Shown: positions 47,148-57,649 of the stretch, in pieces
Layout: each line of letters opens with the position of its first letter
Numbering within the stretch: the stretch's first letter is position 1
Assembly (NCBI GenBank): GCA_050249955.1
Contig: JBFWPN010000017.1
Coordinates: 1 to 64,000, forward strand
DNA length: 64,000 nucleotides
Direction of reading: 5' to 3'
Source: CAVVIG01 sp050249955
GTDB lineage: Bacteria; Acidobacteriota; Vicinamibacteria; Vicinamibacterales; CAVVIG01
Notes under the pieces: model-generated
Told to the model about the DNA's origin: nothing
Databases searched by the model: none
What the model saw: the letters and a program-made list of their open reading frames with translations, nothing else
Made by a program: the position numbers and the translations under genes

Positions 47148-47962
47148 GCCGCCTGCACCTCACGCGGCCGCCGGCGCCTCGTGGCCTTGTTGATCACCAG
47201 CGACCGCAGCCGGTCGCGCAGGGCATCGGTCGTGAGCCCACGCTCGATCTGGCCATCCACAACGACCGAAATCTTCCCGGTTTCCTCGGACACGACGATG
47301 GCGATGGAGTCGTTCTCCTCGGTCAGCCCGATGGCCGCACGGTGACGCGATCCCAGTTCCTTGCTCAACTTCGGATTCACCGTCAGCGGCAGGAAGCAGG
47401 CCGCGGCTGCCACGCGGTCCTCCCGAACGATCACCGCGCCGTCGTGCAGCGGCGACCGCAACTGGAAGACGCTGACGATCAGGTCGTAGGTCAATACGGC
47501 GTCGAGCGGAATGCCGCCCTCGATGTAGTTGCGCAGGCCGATCTGCCGCTCGATGGCGATGATGGCGCCAACGCGCTGGGTGGACAGCATGCCGGCCGCC
47601 ACCACCAGCTCCTCGATGGACTCCTCGGCCGACTCGGTCTTGGCCAGGTACCGGAAGAAGGGCGCACGCCCGAAGTGCGCCAGCGCCCGACGGATGTCCG
47701 ACTGGAAGAGCACGATGATCCCGAACACGACGTAGCCGAACATGTTCCGGACGAGCCAGTTCAGCGTGTCGAGGTGCCAGGACCGCGACCCGTAGAAGAG
47801 GATCGCCAGGAGGCCGCCGCCGACGGCCATCTGCACGGCTCGCGTGCCGCGAATCAGCTTCAGCACCTCATAGATCAGGACCGACACCACGAGGATGTCG
47901 GCGAGGTCCCACCAGCCGATCGGTGGCCGCTTCAGCAGCGCTTCGATCCAGGTCCAGTTCAC
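47144..47962 (-). CDS. cdaA: Diadenylate cyclase CdaA
   Basis: 272 residues. Three N-terminal membrane helices (to about 88) precede a DisA_N domain with 'LRSPLHDGAVIV' (DGA motif) and 'SRHRAAIGLTEENDSI' (RHR motif), both needed to join two ATP into c-di-AMP. GTG 47962 overlaps folP by 4 nt; a longer frame upstream lies inside folP. c-di-AMP controls osmolyte and potassium transport and cell-wall balance. The C-terminal tail RRRRPREV is basic. Confidence 0.95.
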   Translation of the reverse strand: MNWTWIEALLKRPPIGWWDLADILVVSVLIYEVLKLIRGTRAVQMAVGGGLLAILFYGSRSWHLDTLNWLVRNMFGYVVFGIIVLFQSDIRRALAHFGRAPFFRYLAKTESAEESIEELVVAAGMLSTQRVGAIIAIERQIGLRNYIEGGIPLDAVLTYDLIVSVFQLRSPLHDGAVIVREDRVAAAACFLPLTVNPKLSKELGSRHRAAIGLTEENDSIAIVVSEETGKISVVVDGQIERGLTTDALRDRLRSLVINKATRRRRPREVQAA

Positions 47963-48870
47963 GTTGTCGGTCCGTCTGCGATGCGTCCGTGACGCCGGAT
48001 GTCCTCGGCGACACGCACCACCTGCACCATCTCGGCCACGGCGTGGACGCGCACGATGTGCGCGCCTCCGAGCACGGCGGCCGTCACGGCTGCCGCCGTG
48101 CCCCAGTCGCGCTCCAGGGGCGGCCGGTTGTCCAGCGCCTCCCGCATGAACGACTTGCGCGACGGACCTGCCAGAACGGGCCGGCCCAACCGCACCGCAA
48201 GTTCCGGGAGCGACGCCAGCACACCATAGCTGTGTGCCGGACGTTTGGCAAACCCGATCCCGGGGTCGACAATCAGCCGGTCGTGCGCAATCCCCGCAGC
48301 CACGGCAGTCTCGATGCCGGCCTGCAGTTCCGCGCCGACTTCCGTCACCGGGTCCGTGTACTCCGCGAGCGCGTACATCTGCGCCGACCGCCCCCGCGTA
48401 TGCATGAGTACGAGGCCTGCCCCGCACCGGGCCACCGTGGCGGCCATCAGTGGGTCGTAGAGCAGCCCGCTGATGTCGTTCACGATGGTGGCGCCTTCGC
48501 CGACCGCCGCCTCCGCCACGCTCGCCTTGTAGGTATCGATCGACACGGGAATGGCGAGGCGCCCGGCCAGTCCACGCAGCACCGGCAATACGCGCCGCAG
48601 CTCCTCGTCGGCACTGACCGGCACCGCACCGGGCCGCGTGGACTCGCCACCGATGTCGAGCACGTCCGCGCCAGCCGCCTGCATGGCCAGGGCGGCGTCG
48701 ATGGCGCGACCGGCATCGAGATGCTCGGCGTCGGCGAATGAATCAGGGGTGACGTTGAGGATGCCCATGACGAGCGGGCGCTCGCCTAGTGCGAGCGCTC
48801 CGCCCCCGGGCAGGGTGACGACGAAGGAAGGACGCGCGGGAAACACGGCGGGTCGAGCGACCGGCTCCAC
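47959..48870 (-). CDS. folP: Dihydropteroate synthase
   Basis: 303 residues. Loop 1 'MGILNVTPDSFAD', loop 2 'DIGGESTRPGA', 'VSIDTYKA', 'NDISG', and the C-terminal 'GPSRKSFM' and 'RVHAVAEMV' are the full DHPS set. It condenses pterin pyrophosphate with p-aminobenzoate and is the target of sulfonamides. The frame starts at GTG 48870, 27 nt after ftsH; the first ~15 residues are not conserved, so the true start could be slightly later. Confidence 0.95.
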   Translation of the reverse strand: MEPVARPAVFPARPSFVVTLPGGGALALGERPLVMGILNVTPDSFADAEHLDAGRAIDAALAMQAAGADVLDIGGESTRPGAVPVSADEELRRVLPVLRGLAGRLAIPVSIDTYKASVAEAAVGEGATIVNDISGLLYDPLMAATVARCGAGLVLMHTRGRSAQMYALAEYTDPVTEVGAELQAGIETAVAAGIAHDRLIVDPGIGFAKRPAHSYGVLASLPELAVRLGRPVLAGPSRKSFMREALDNRPPLERDWGTAAAVTAAVLGGAHIVRVHAVAEMVQVVRVAEDIRRHGRIADGPTT

Positions 48871-48897
48871 CCACTTACACGGTTCCGCCGGTCTGGC

Positions 48898-50807
<1,910 letters not shown>

Positions 50808-50814
<7 letters not shown>

Positions 50815-52226
50815 GAGCCTCCCACAGCCTTAAGTCTCAAGATTACCACGGCTTGCACAGGGTCCGTGACCTGAAAATCCCGGTCGAGCGCGTGCCCGAC
50901 AACCCACACGAGCCGCCCATCCCTGTCGGTCACGATCGGGATCCGCTCCCGGTCCTCCCTGGGGACCTTCCGGTCCACCAGCAGGTCCTGGACCTTTCGG
51001 GTACCCGCTGCCCGGCGGATGCGGTCGCCCGGACGGCGGCTGCGAACCGCCAGTCCGCCGGCCACCATCTGTTTCGGCACAACGACCGTCGCCCCGTTGG
51101 GCTCCGGCGCGTTTTCTGCCGACGGCAGTACCTCGGCCGACATCACACACCCGATCTCCGGAATGGCCGCCTCGCCGGGGACAGGCAACAGGTGGCTGAA
51201 CTCCGGAAACCGGCCGGCGGAAACGGACGGGCGGCGGCCGGCTGAACCGGCGGGTCTACCCGTTAAGACGACAAGCCCGCCTTCACGTTGCACGCGCTGG
51301 CCCGGCCCGTCGAATCCCTCCGACTCCCCGATGACCACGGCCCAGGTCCGCCGCACATCATCGACGCCGATGGGGCGGGTGCTGGACGCCCGGCTGAGGA
51401 GGCGGTGGAGCCCCCGCCACGCCACGGCGCGGGGAACGGCCAGAGCCGCCCCGGCGGACACACGCCAGGCGCCGGACGGCGATTGGGTGGCGTGGTGCTC
51501 GAGCCAGTCGTCGGCCAGTCCGGCGAGATATTCCTCATCCGCCCGCGCCAGCTCGGCCGCCCCGGCCAGCGCCTCGACGACCCGTGGATTGAACCGGTCG
51601 ATCAGCAGCGGCAGGAGTTCGGCTCGCACCCGGTTCCTCGGGACCCCCACGTCGTCGTTCGTGGCGTCGTGCACGTACCTGATGCCGGCTGCATCGAGAA
51701 ACGCGCGAAGGTCCGCTCGCGAACACTCGAGCAGCGGCCGGATGACCCGGTCGTTCCGGGGATGCATGGCCGAGAGCCCCCGGCTGCCAGCCCCGCGGAC
51801 GAGGCGCAGCAGGAAGGTCTCCGCCTGGTCGTCCTGCGTGTGACCGAGCGCGACAACGTCAGCGTGACTGGCGTCGGCGGCACGGACGTAGAAGTCGTAC
51901 CGCAGCACGTGCGCGGCATCCTCGAGCGACCGACCGGAACGCGCCGCGTCTGCCCGAACGTCGGCGCCGTCGAGGTGGAACGGAAGGCCCATGGACTCTG
52001 CCACGCCGGCACAGAAGCGGGCATCGGCCCTGGATTCAGGCCGGAGCTGATGGTCGAAGTGCGCGACCGCGACGAGCACGAGCTCCCCGGCATCGTGAAG
52101 CTGCCGAAGGAGGTGTAGAAGGGCGATCGAGTCGGGACCGCCCGAGACGGCCGCCAGGACGCGAGTGTCAGGCCCGGCGAGGTGATACCGCCGGAGCGTC
52201 CGCCGAACGAGTCCGATCAGCGACAT
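50808..52226 (-). CDS. tilS: tRNA(Ile)-lysidine synthase
   Basis: 472 residues. PP-loop 'SGGPDSIALLHLL' (29-41), the 'GHTQDDQAETFLLRLVRGAG' motif and the C-terminal TilS domains ('RRPGDRI', 'KVQDLLVDRKVPREDR') are clear. It converts C34 of tRNA-Ile(CAU) to lysidine. tilS-ftsH neighbours are common in bacteria; hpt, often between them, is absent. It is the first gene of the long operon ending at glmM or pdxJ. Confidence 0.95.
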
Positions 52227-52260
52227 GCGGTGACAACCCGGGGACTGCGTGGAAGGCTGG

Positions 52261-52318
52261 CTGTCGAGTGGTGCCCCTCGACGTGCTCGGGGCGACCACG
52301 AGCCTGTCGAGTGGTGCC
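52261..52318. repeat. Direct repeat of the tRNA 3' end region
   Basis: CTGTCGAGTGGTGCC occurs at 52261-52275 and again at 52304-52318, 43 bp apart. The second copy includes the encoded CCA and first acceptor bases of tRNA-Met on the minus strand. The pair brackets a palindrome. Confidence 0.6.
52277..52311. repeat. Palindromic repeat next to tRNA-Met (second family)
   Basis: CTCGACGTGCTCG (52277-52289) pairs at 11 of 13 positions with CGAGCCTGTCGAG (52299-52311) around a 9 nt loop. It abuts the tRNA 3' end, so it could stop tRNA transcription. A related palindrome lies at 62032-62072. Confidence 0.6.
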
Positions 52319-52388
52319 GGAGGGCGGACTTGAACCGCCGACCCCGCGCTTATGAGACGCGTGCTCTCACCAACTGAGCTACTCCGGC
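52312..52388 (-). tRNA. tRNA-Met (anticodon CAT), elongator type
   Basis: 77 nt including an encoded CCA. Acceptor stem GCCGGAG/CTCCGGC; D arm with AGCTCAGTTGGTGAGAGC; anticodon stem CGCGT/GCGCG with loop CTCATAA; T arm GGCGGTTCAAGTCCGCC. Paired first base of the acceptor and lack of the initiator GGG/CCC anticodon stem argue against initiator tRNA. A tRNA-Ile(CAT) that TilS would modify is an alternative, but the body resembles elongator Met. A likely -10 (TATCAT on the minus strand) is about 15-20 nt upstream. Confidence 0.93.
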
Positions 52389-52445
52389 GCCAGAACACCC
52401 GATGATAGCACGGCCGTCGGGCCTGCCGGGATGGCGGAATCGGGG

Positions 52446-53426
52446 TCAGCGTGCGGCGGTCTCCGGGGCCGCACCCGTTGCGGCTTCGTGCAGGATGGCT
52501 GCAGCCAGCAGGGGCACCATCAGCTCGTGATGCCCGACGAGCGAGTAGCCATGTCCGTGGGTCCCACGGGTGGGGCGCGACACGACGTTGGTCTGCGGGC
52601 GATAGCCGCGGATGAAGTCGAGGTTCACCGTGGTGAGCTCCGCCAGCGCGCGCCCCTGATTGCGGGCCAGCGCCACGGCCTTGAGGAAGACCTCAGGGAG
52701 CACCACGGCCGAACCACAATTCAGGAACACCCCCCGCTCGAGGCGGGCCACGTTGGAGACGAAGTAGCGGAAGTCGCGAAGGCTGCCCTCGCCGAGCGCC
52801 GCACCGTTCGCCGCCGGGTGCATGTGGATGATGTCGGTGCCGATCGCCACGTGCACGGTGACCGGCACACCCAGCCGTCCGGCCGTCGCGAGCAGGCTGG
52901 CCCGCGCGAACTGCGGGCTTCGCTCGTGCAGGTATGCGGACACGGCCTGCCCGATCCCCTGTCCCCGACCGACCCCCTCGTTAATCGCCGCGTTCAGCAG
53001 GCGGCCGGTCTCGTCGGCCATGCCGAACGTGCCGGCCCCCAGCGACTGGTCGACATCCTCGGATGTCGCGCCGGCGAGCGCCACCTCGAAGTCGTGAATC
53101 ACGGCGGCGCCATTGGTGGCGATGGCGGAGACGAACCCTCGCTCCATGAGGTCGATCAGGACCGGCGAGAGACCGGTCTTGATGACGTGCGCGCCGATGC
53201 CCCAGACCACGCCGGCTCCGGACGCCTGCGCGCGCGCAACCGCGCGCGCCACGGTTCTCAGGTCGGCCGCCGCCAGCACGTTGGGAAGGGCGTCGAGGAA
53301 CGCCCCGATGGTCGCACCTTCCGGCACCGGTCGCGCGAAGTCCGACGCGTGCGCCTTGCTCGGACGCGACTTCAGGGGATAGGTCCGGATACCCGAGAGG
53401 TCAAAGAGCTCGTAGTCAAAGGCCAT
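52446..53426 (-). CDS. Conserved protein of unknown function, possible DHS-like fold
   Basis: 326 residues; I do not recognise a characterised family with confidence. Conserved-looking segments are 'WGIGAHVIKTGLSPVLIDLM', 'ATNGAAVIHDFEVAL', 'GTFGMADETGRLLNAAINEG', 'GTDIIHMHP' and 'NCGSAVVLPEVFLKA'. The glycine-rich strand-turn-helix units with 'NGAA.IHD' suggest a Rossmann-like nucleotide-binding fold, perhaps that of deoxyhypusine synthase-like proteins. It has no signal or membrane segment. It lies 61 nt after queA on the same strand. ATG 53426 is favoured over an upstream start with a low-complexity N-terminus. Confidence 0.55.
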   Translation of the reverse strand: MAFDYELFDLSGIRTYPLKSRPSKAHASDFARPVPEGATIGAFLDALPNVLAAADLRTVARAVARAQASGAGVVWGIGAHVIKTGLSPVLIDLMERGFVSAIATNGAAVIHDFEVALAGATSEDVDQSLGAGTFGMADETGRLLNAAINEGVGRGQGIGQAVSAYLHERSPQFARASLLATAGRLGVPVTVHVAIGTDIIHMHPAANGAALGEGSLRDFRYFVSNVARLERGVFLNCGSAVVLPEVFLKAVALARNQGRALAELTTVNLDFIRGYRPQTNVVSRPTRGTHGHGYSLVGHHELMVPLLAAAILHEAATGAAPETAAR

Positions 53427-53487
53427 GGCTCGACGGTGACAACCGTAATGCACAACGGCGCGGCGGCACAACCATCACCGTCCCGGC

Positions 53488-54546
53488 TCACAGGACGAGC
53501 ATGGCATCGCCGTAGCTGTAGAAGCGGTAGCGCTCCGCCACTGCGGTGCGGTAGGCCTGCAGCACATGGTCGCGGCCGCCGAAGGCCGACACCAGCATCA
53601 GCAGCGAGGACTGCGGCAGGTGAAAGTTCGTGAGCAGCCCGCTCAGGATACGAAACTCGAAGCCTGGGTAGATGAACAGGTCGGTCGTCCCGGTCCCGGC
53701 GGCGATACGGCCGCCGTGGGCGCGCCCCACACTCTCCAGCGTGCGGGTGGACGTGGTGCCCACCGCAATCACCCGGCGTCCTTCATCGAGCGCGGCGCTG
53801 ATCGCGTCCGCGGCATCCTGCCCGATCGCGTAGTGTTCGGACTCCATCCGGTGCTCCTCGACAGCGTCGACCCGAATGGGCTGGAAGGTACCGTAGCCGA
53901 CGTGGAGCGTCACCTCCGCTCGCCGAATCCCCCGAGCGGCCAACTGGTCCAGCAGCACGGGCGTGAAGTGCAGCCCGGCGGTGGGAGCAGCGATGGACCC
54001 GCGTGACTGCGCGAAGACCGTCTGGTAGCGGTCCCGGTCGCCCGCCTCGTCCGCGCGCCTGATGTAGGGCGGCAGCGGCATGTGACCGATCGCGTCCACG
54101 GCCCGCTCGACAGACAGGTCGCCATCGGTCCACAGCCGGACGACGCGCCGCCCGAAGAAGCGCCGCTCCAGAATCTCGCCGTGGATCGTGGCCGCCCCCT
54201 CGAAGGCGACGCGTGCCCCCGGCTTGAGTTTCTGCCCCGGATGCACGAGGGCCTCCCAGAGCTCGGCTCCGGATGGCTCGCGCTCGAGGCGGGTGACGAG
54301 GAGGCACTCGACCGCCCCCCCGCTCGGGTCGCGCCGGCCCAGCAACCGGGCCGGGAAGACGCGCGTGTTGTTCACCACGAGGAGATCGCCCGCGCGCAAC
54401 AGGAGGGGCAGCTCGGCAATCGTGTGGTGCGCGATGGCGCCGGAGTGCCGGTCGAGCGCAAGCAGCCTCGACGTGCCACGCTCGGCGGGGGGAGCCTGCG
54501 CGATCAGCTCAGGTGGGAGCTCGAAGTCGAAGTCGGAGACCTGCAC
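53488..54546 (-). CDS. queA: S-adenosylmethionine:tRNA ribosyltransferase-isomerase
   Basis: 352 residues from GTG 54546 (358 from ATG 54564). Motifs include 'VSDFDFELPPELIAQ' (family N-terminus), 'VVNNTRVFPARLLG', 'PLPPYIRR', 'SIAAPTAGLHFT', 'VGYGTFQPI' and 'NFHLPQSSLLMLVSAF'. It transfers the ribosyl part of SAM to preQ1-tRNA to give epoxyqueuosine. GTG 54546 makes the start match E. coli QueA, but GGAGG lies directly before ATG 54564, so the start is unsure. The open frame further upstream is antisense to the next gene. Confidence 0.94.
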   Translation of the reverse strand: MQVSDFDFELPPELIAQAPPAERGTSRLLALDRHSGAIAHHTIAELPLLLRAGDLLVVNNTRVFPARLLGRRDPSGGAVECLLVTRLEREPSGAELWEALVHPGQKLKPGARVAFEGAATIHGEILERRFFGRRVVRLWTDGDLSVERAVDAIGHMPLPPYIRRADEAGDRDRYQTVFAQSRGSIAAPTAGLHFTPVLLDQLAARGIRRAEVTLHVGYGTFQPIRVDAVEEHRMESEHYAIGQDAADAISAALDEGRRVIAVGTTSTRTLESVGRAHGGRIAAGTGTTDLFIYPGFEFRILSGLLTNFHLPQSSLLMLVSAFGGRDHVLQAYRTAVAERYRFYSYGDAMLVL

Positions 54547-54621
54547 GCAGGGACGATCGTACATCCTCCAGCACGGCATTGAGGCCGGCCGCATGGTGAC
54601 CGTCTTGCAGAGGTCCGGGCC

Positions 54622-55515
54622 GTGTTCGACGTCGTGGTGGCGGGAGGTGGACCCGCCGGACTGAGCGCAGCCCTCATGCTGGGGCGCTGCAGGCGGCGTG
54701 TGCTGCTCTGCGACGAGGGGCAGCCGCGGAACCGGTGGTCGCGTGCGCTCCATGGTTATCTCACGCGTGACGGCATTCCTCCCGCCGACCTGAACGCCCT
54801 TGGCCGGTCCGAGCTGGAACAGTACGGCGTCCGTTGCCGGGCGGTTCGCGTGACCGACGCGCGCCGGCAGGACGACACGTTCCACGTGCATCTTGGCGAT
54901 GGCGGCACCGTGCTGTCGCGCTACCTGCTGATCGCCACTGGCGTCGTCGACGAGGTGCCTGACGTCGAGGGGTTCGCGGCGTGCTATGGGCGGTCGGTCT
55001 TCCACTGTCCTTACTGCGACGGGTGGGAGCAGCGGGATCGGCGGCTGGCGGCGTTCGGCCGTGGCCGGAGCGGCGCGGCACTCGCGCTCTCGCTCAGGAC
55101 GTGGAGTCCGCGCGTCGTGCTCCTGTCTCACGGCTCACCCCCGCCATCGGCGGTCGTGGATCGGCTGGGCAGGAACGACATCGTGGTGATCCCGGCGCGC
55201 GCCACCCGCCTGCGGCACGACGAAGGTCGGCTGACGGCCGTGGACGTCGAGGGCGGCGCCACGCACCCGCTCGATGCGCTCTTCTTCACCGCGGCGCAAC
55301 ATCCGCGGTGCAACCTGGCACAGGCGCTCGGGTGCGCCTTCAATGCCAAGGGGACGGTCGACACCGGCACGCTTGGCAACACCAACGTCCCAGGCGTGTA
55401 CGTGGTGGGCGACGCGTCCCGCGACGCCCAGTTCGCGATCGTCGCAGCTGCCGAGGGCACGAAGGCGGCACTGGCGATCAACCAGGCGCTGCAGCAGGAG
55501 GACCTGCGCCCGTGA
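54622..55515 (+). CDS. Thioredoxin reductase-like flavoprotein
   Basis: 297 residues. FAD motif 'VAGGGPAGLSAALML' (6-20), redox pair C129-x2-C132 in HCPYCDGWE, NADPH-site-like 'FGRGRSGAAL' and a C-terminal 'GVYVVGDASRD' FAD motif. CPYC rather than CATC, and the poor NADPH glycine motif, suggest a relative of TrxR (NAD(P)/FAD-dependent oxidoreductase) whose electron donor or partner may differ from thioredoxin. GTG start. It overlaps the AI-2E gene by 4 nt (GTGA). Confidence 0.83.
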   Translation: MFDVVVAGGGPAGLSAALMLGRCRRRVLLCDEGQPRNRWSRALHGYLTRDGIPPADLNALGRSELEQYGVRCRAVRVTDARRQDDTFHVHLGDGGTVLSRYLLIATGVVDEVPDVEGFAACYGRSVFHCPYCDGWEQRDRRLAAFGRGRSGAALALSLRTWSPRVVLLSHGSPPPSAVVDRLGRNDIVVIPARATRLRHDEGRLTAVDVEGGATHPLDALFFTAAQHPRCNLAQALGCAFNAKGTVDTGTLGNTNVPGVYVVGDASRDAQFAIVAAAEGTKAALAINQALQQEDLRP

Positions 55516-56702
55516 ACAGTGAGCCGAAGTTCGTGACGACACCTCCGTCCGAGGGTACGGTCAGGCCCACGCTGGAAACCACGCACGCCGAAGACGGCGC
55601 CCCGCTCGTGCCCATTCCGGTGGACATGCGCAACGCGGCCGTCACGCTGATGGCGGTCATCGCGGGCGTCGCGGTCCTGCACTACGCCCAGGCGGTCTTC
55701 ATCCCGCTGGTGCTCGGGGTCCTGATCAGCTACGCACTCGACCCGCTCGTCTCGCGCCTGGCACAGGTCCATGTGCCGCGGCCGCTCGGTGCGGCCGTCC
55801 TGATCCTCGGAATGGTGGGCGGCGGCGGCCTCGGGCTGTACCAGCTCCGGGGGCAGGCCCAGCAGATCGTCCAGCAACTGCCCGACGGGGCACGCCGCCT
55901 GCGCCAGACACTCGAACAGCAGCAGGGGGGAACCACTGACGCGCTCGAGAAGGTGCAACAGGCCGCCGACGAACTGGAGAAGGCGGCCGATTCGGCCGGC
56001 GCCGGCGCTGCGGCGCCCCCCGGTGTCACGAGAGTGCAGGTCGAGGAGCCGCTCTTCAGGGTCGGCGACTACGTGCGCTGGGGATCCATGGGCATCGTGG
56101 CGGCCGCCGGGCAACTCCTGCTGGTGCTCTTTCTCGCCTACTTCCTGCTCGCCACGGGCGACCTCTACAGGCGCAAGCTCGTGAAGATCGTGGGACCGTC
56201 GCTCACCAAGAAGAAGATCACGGTGCAGATCCTCCAGGAGATCGACCGGCAGATCGAGTCGTTCCTGCTCGTGCAGGTGTTCACGAGTGCGGTGGTCGGC
56301 GTGGCCACCTGGCTGGCATTCAGGTGGATCGGGCTCGAGCAGGCGGCCGTCTGGGGGCTGCTGGCCGGCGTGTTCAACTCGATCCCCTACGTGGGTCCGG
56401 TCGTGGTGTCCGGGGGGACGGCCGTCATTGCCTTCCTGCAGTTCGGCACCGTGGAGATGGCGCTGTTCGCGTCCTCAGTCGCGCTGGTGATCACGAGCCT
56501 GGAGGGATTCCTGCTCACGCCCTGGCTGACCAGTCGCGCAGCCCGCATGAATGCCGTGGCCGTGTTCGTCGGACTGCTGTTCTGGGGATGGGTCTGGAAC
56601 GTCTGGGGGATGCTGCTGGCCGTACCGATGCTGATGGTGATCAAGTCGGTCTGCGATCACGTCGAGGACTTCAAGGGGGTTGGCGAACTCCTCGGCGACT
56701 GA
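55512..56702 (+). CDS. AI-2E family (PerM) transporter
   Basis: 396 residues with about seven membrane helices in the UPF0118/AI-2E exporter pattern: 'VFIPLVLGVLISYALDPLV' early, a cytosolic coiled insert (about 120-180, Gln/Ala rich), 'FLAYFLLATGDLYRRKLVK', and the C-terminal 'AGVFNSIPYVGPVV' and 'VFVGLLFWGWVWNVWGMLLAVPML'. Members export AI-2, Na+ or other solutes; the substrate is not predictable. GTG start overlaps the flavoprotein stop. Confidence 0.88.
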   Translation: MNSEPKFVTTPPSEGTVRPTLETTHAEDGAPLVPIPVDMRNAAVTLMAVIAGVAVLHYAQAVFIPLVLGVLISYALDPLVSRLAQVHVPRPLGAAVLILGMVGGGGLGLYQLRGQAQQIVQQLPDGARRLRQTLEQQQGGTTDALEKVQQAADELEKAADSAGAGAAAPPGVTRVQVEEPLFRVGDYVRWGSMGIVAAAGQLLLVLFLAYFLLATGDLYRRKLVKIVGPSLTKKKITVQILQEIDRQIESFLLVQVFTSAVVGVATWLAFRWIGLEQAAVWGLLAGVFNSIPYVGPVVVSGGTAVIAFLQFGTVEMALFASSVALVITSLEGFLLTPWLTSRAARMNAVAVFVGLLFWGWVWNVWGMLLAVPMLMVIKSVCDHVEDFKGVGELLGD

Positions 56703-56714
56703 CGGGCACGTCGG

Positions 56715-57644
56715 TCAGACGAACTGCGAAAGATCGAAGCGCCCGCGCTTCTGCGTGAGCGGCTTCCAGAGATCGCCCACCCGTTCGAGGCGGTCCGGCA
56801 CGTTGCGCAGCGTGAAGTCCTCGATGCGGATGCCGCCCTCCACTTCGTCCCACGTGACCGGTGTCGACACCGTGGCCTCGGGCCGCGGGCGCACCGAGTA
56901 GATGGAGGCCAGCGTACGGCCCCAGGCGTTCTGGTTGTAATCCACGAGCACGCGGCCGTGCGGGCGCTTCGCAATCCGGTACTCCGCCGTCATGAGGCCC
57001 GGGTGCCGTACCGCCAGTTCCTGCACCAGGGCCTTGGCGAAGGTCCACACCTGCTTCTGCGTGGGTCCGCGCTCGATGGGCACGTAGACATGCAACCCCT
57101 TCGAGCCGGTTGTCTTCACGAGCGACCGCATCCGCAGCGCATCGAGCGCCTCCTTCACAATCAGCCCGGTGTCACGCACCCGGGCGAAGTCTGCCCCCGG
57201 GCCAGGGTCCAGGTCGAAGTGCACGTAGTCGGGCCGGTCCACATCGTCACAGGTCGCATACCACTGGTTCAGGTCGATGCACCCCAGGTTGATCACCCAC
57301 AGCAGCGACGCCCGGTCCTGCACCATCGGAAAGTCGATCACGTTCCCGGACCCGTGGGTGATGGTGCAGATCTCCACCCAGTCCGGCCGCGGTGACGGCG
57401 CGCGCTTCATGAAGAAGAACTCGCCTGCCGCCCCGTGCGGGTAGCGCTTCATGACCATGGCCCTGTTCTTCACGTGTGGCAGCAGGTGCGTCGACACGGC
57501 GAGGTAGTAGCGCAGCAGGTCGCCCTTCGTGAGGCCGAGCCCATCCCAGAAGATCTTCCGGAGGTTGGTGAGGCGGACCTCCCTCCGGTCCACCTCGAGG
57601 ATCGCGTGGTCCACGTCGGCCGGAATGGTGGGCAGCACGGGCAT
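56715..57644 (-). CDS. Stand-alone LigD polymerase/primase domain
   Basis: 309 residues, the archaeo-eukaryotic primase-like Pol domain of LigD. Catalytic Asp pair D144/D146 (HFDLDPG), 'LVKTTGSKGLHVYVPI' and 'VLVDYNQNAWGRT' are conserved, as is the N-terminal 'LTNLRKIFW'. No ligase or 3'-phosphoesterase domain and no ku gene are in the window. Such domains fill gaps and add nucleotides at double-strand breaks. It is last of a three-gene unit with a protein of unknown function and DUF4112. Confidence 0.9.
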   Translation of the reverse strand: MPVLPTIPADVDHAILEVDRREVRLTNLRKIFWDGLGLTKGDLLRYYLAVSTHLLPHVKNRAMVMKRYPHGAAGEFFFMKRAPSPRPDWVEICTITHGSGNVIDFPMVQDRASLLWVINLGCIDLNQWYATCDDVDRPDYVHFDLDPGPGADFARVRDTGLIVKEALDALRMRSLVKTTGSKGLHVYVPIERGPTQKQVWTFAKALVQELAVRHPGLMTAEYRIAKRPHGRVLVDYNQNAWGRTLASIYSVRPRPEATVSTPVTWDEVEGGIRIEDFTLRNVPDRLERVGDLWKPLTQKRGRFDLSQFV

Positions 57645-57649
57645 GCGAG

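Noticed and set aside
52261..52388. Integrative element at tRNA-Met
   Set aside because: The duplicated tRNA end encloses only ~43 bp and no integrase gene is nearby; kept as a finding, not as a mobile element.
52312..52388. Initiator tRNA-fMet
   Set aside because: The first acceptor pair is formed and the anticodon stem lacks the three G-C pairs of initiators.
56715..57644. Full ATP-dependent DNA ligase D
   Set aside because: Only the polymerase domain is present; the ends are complete, so it is not a truncated ligase within this window.
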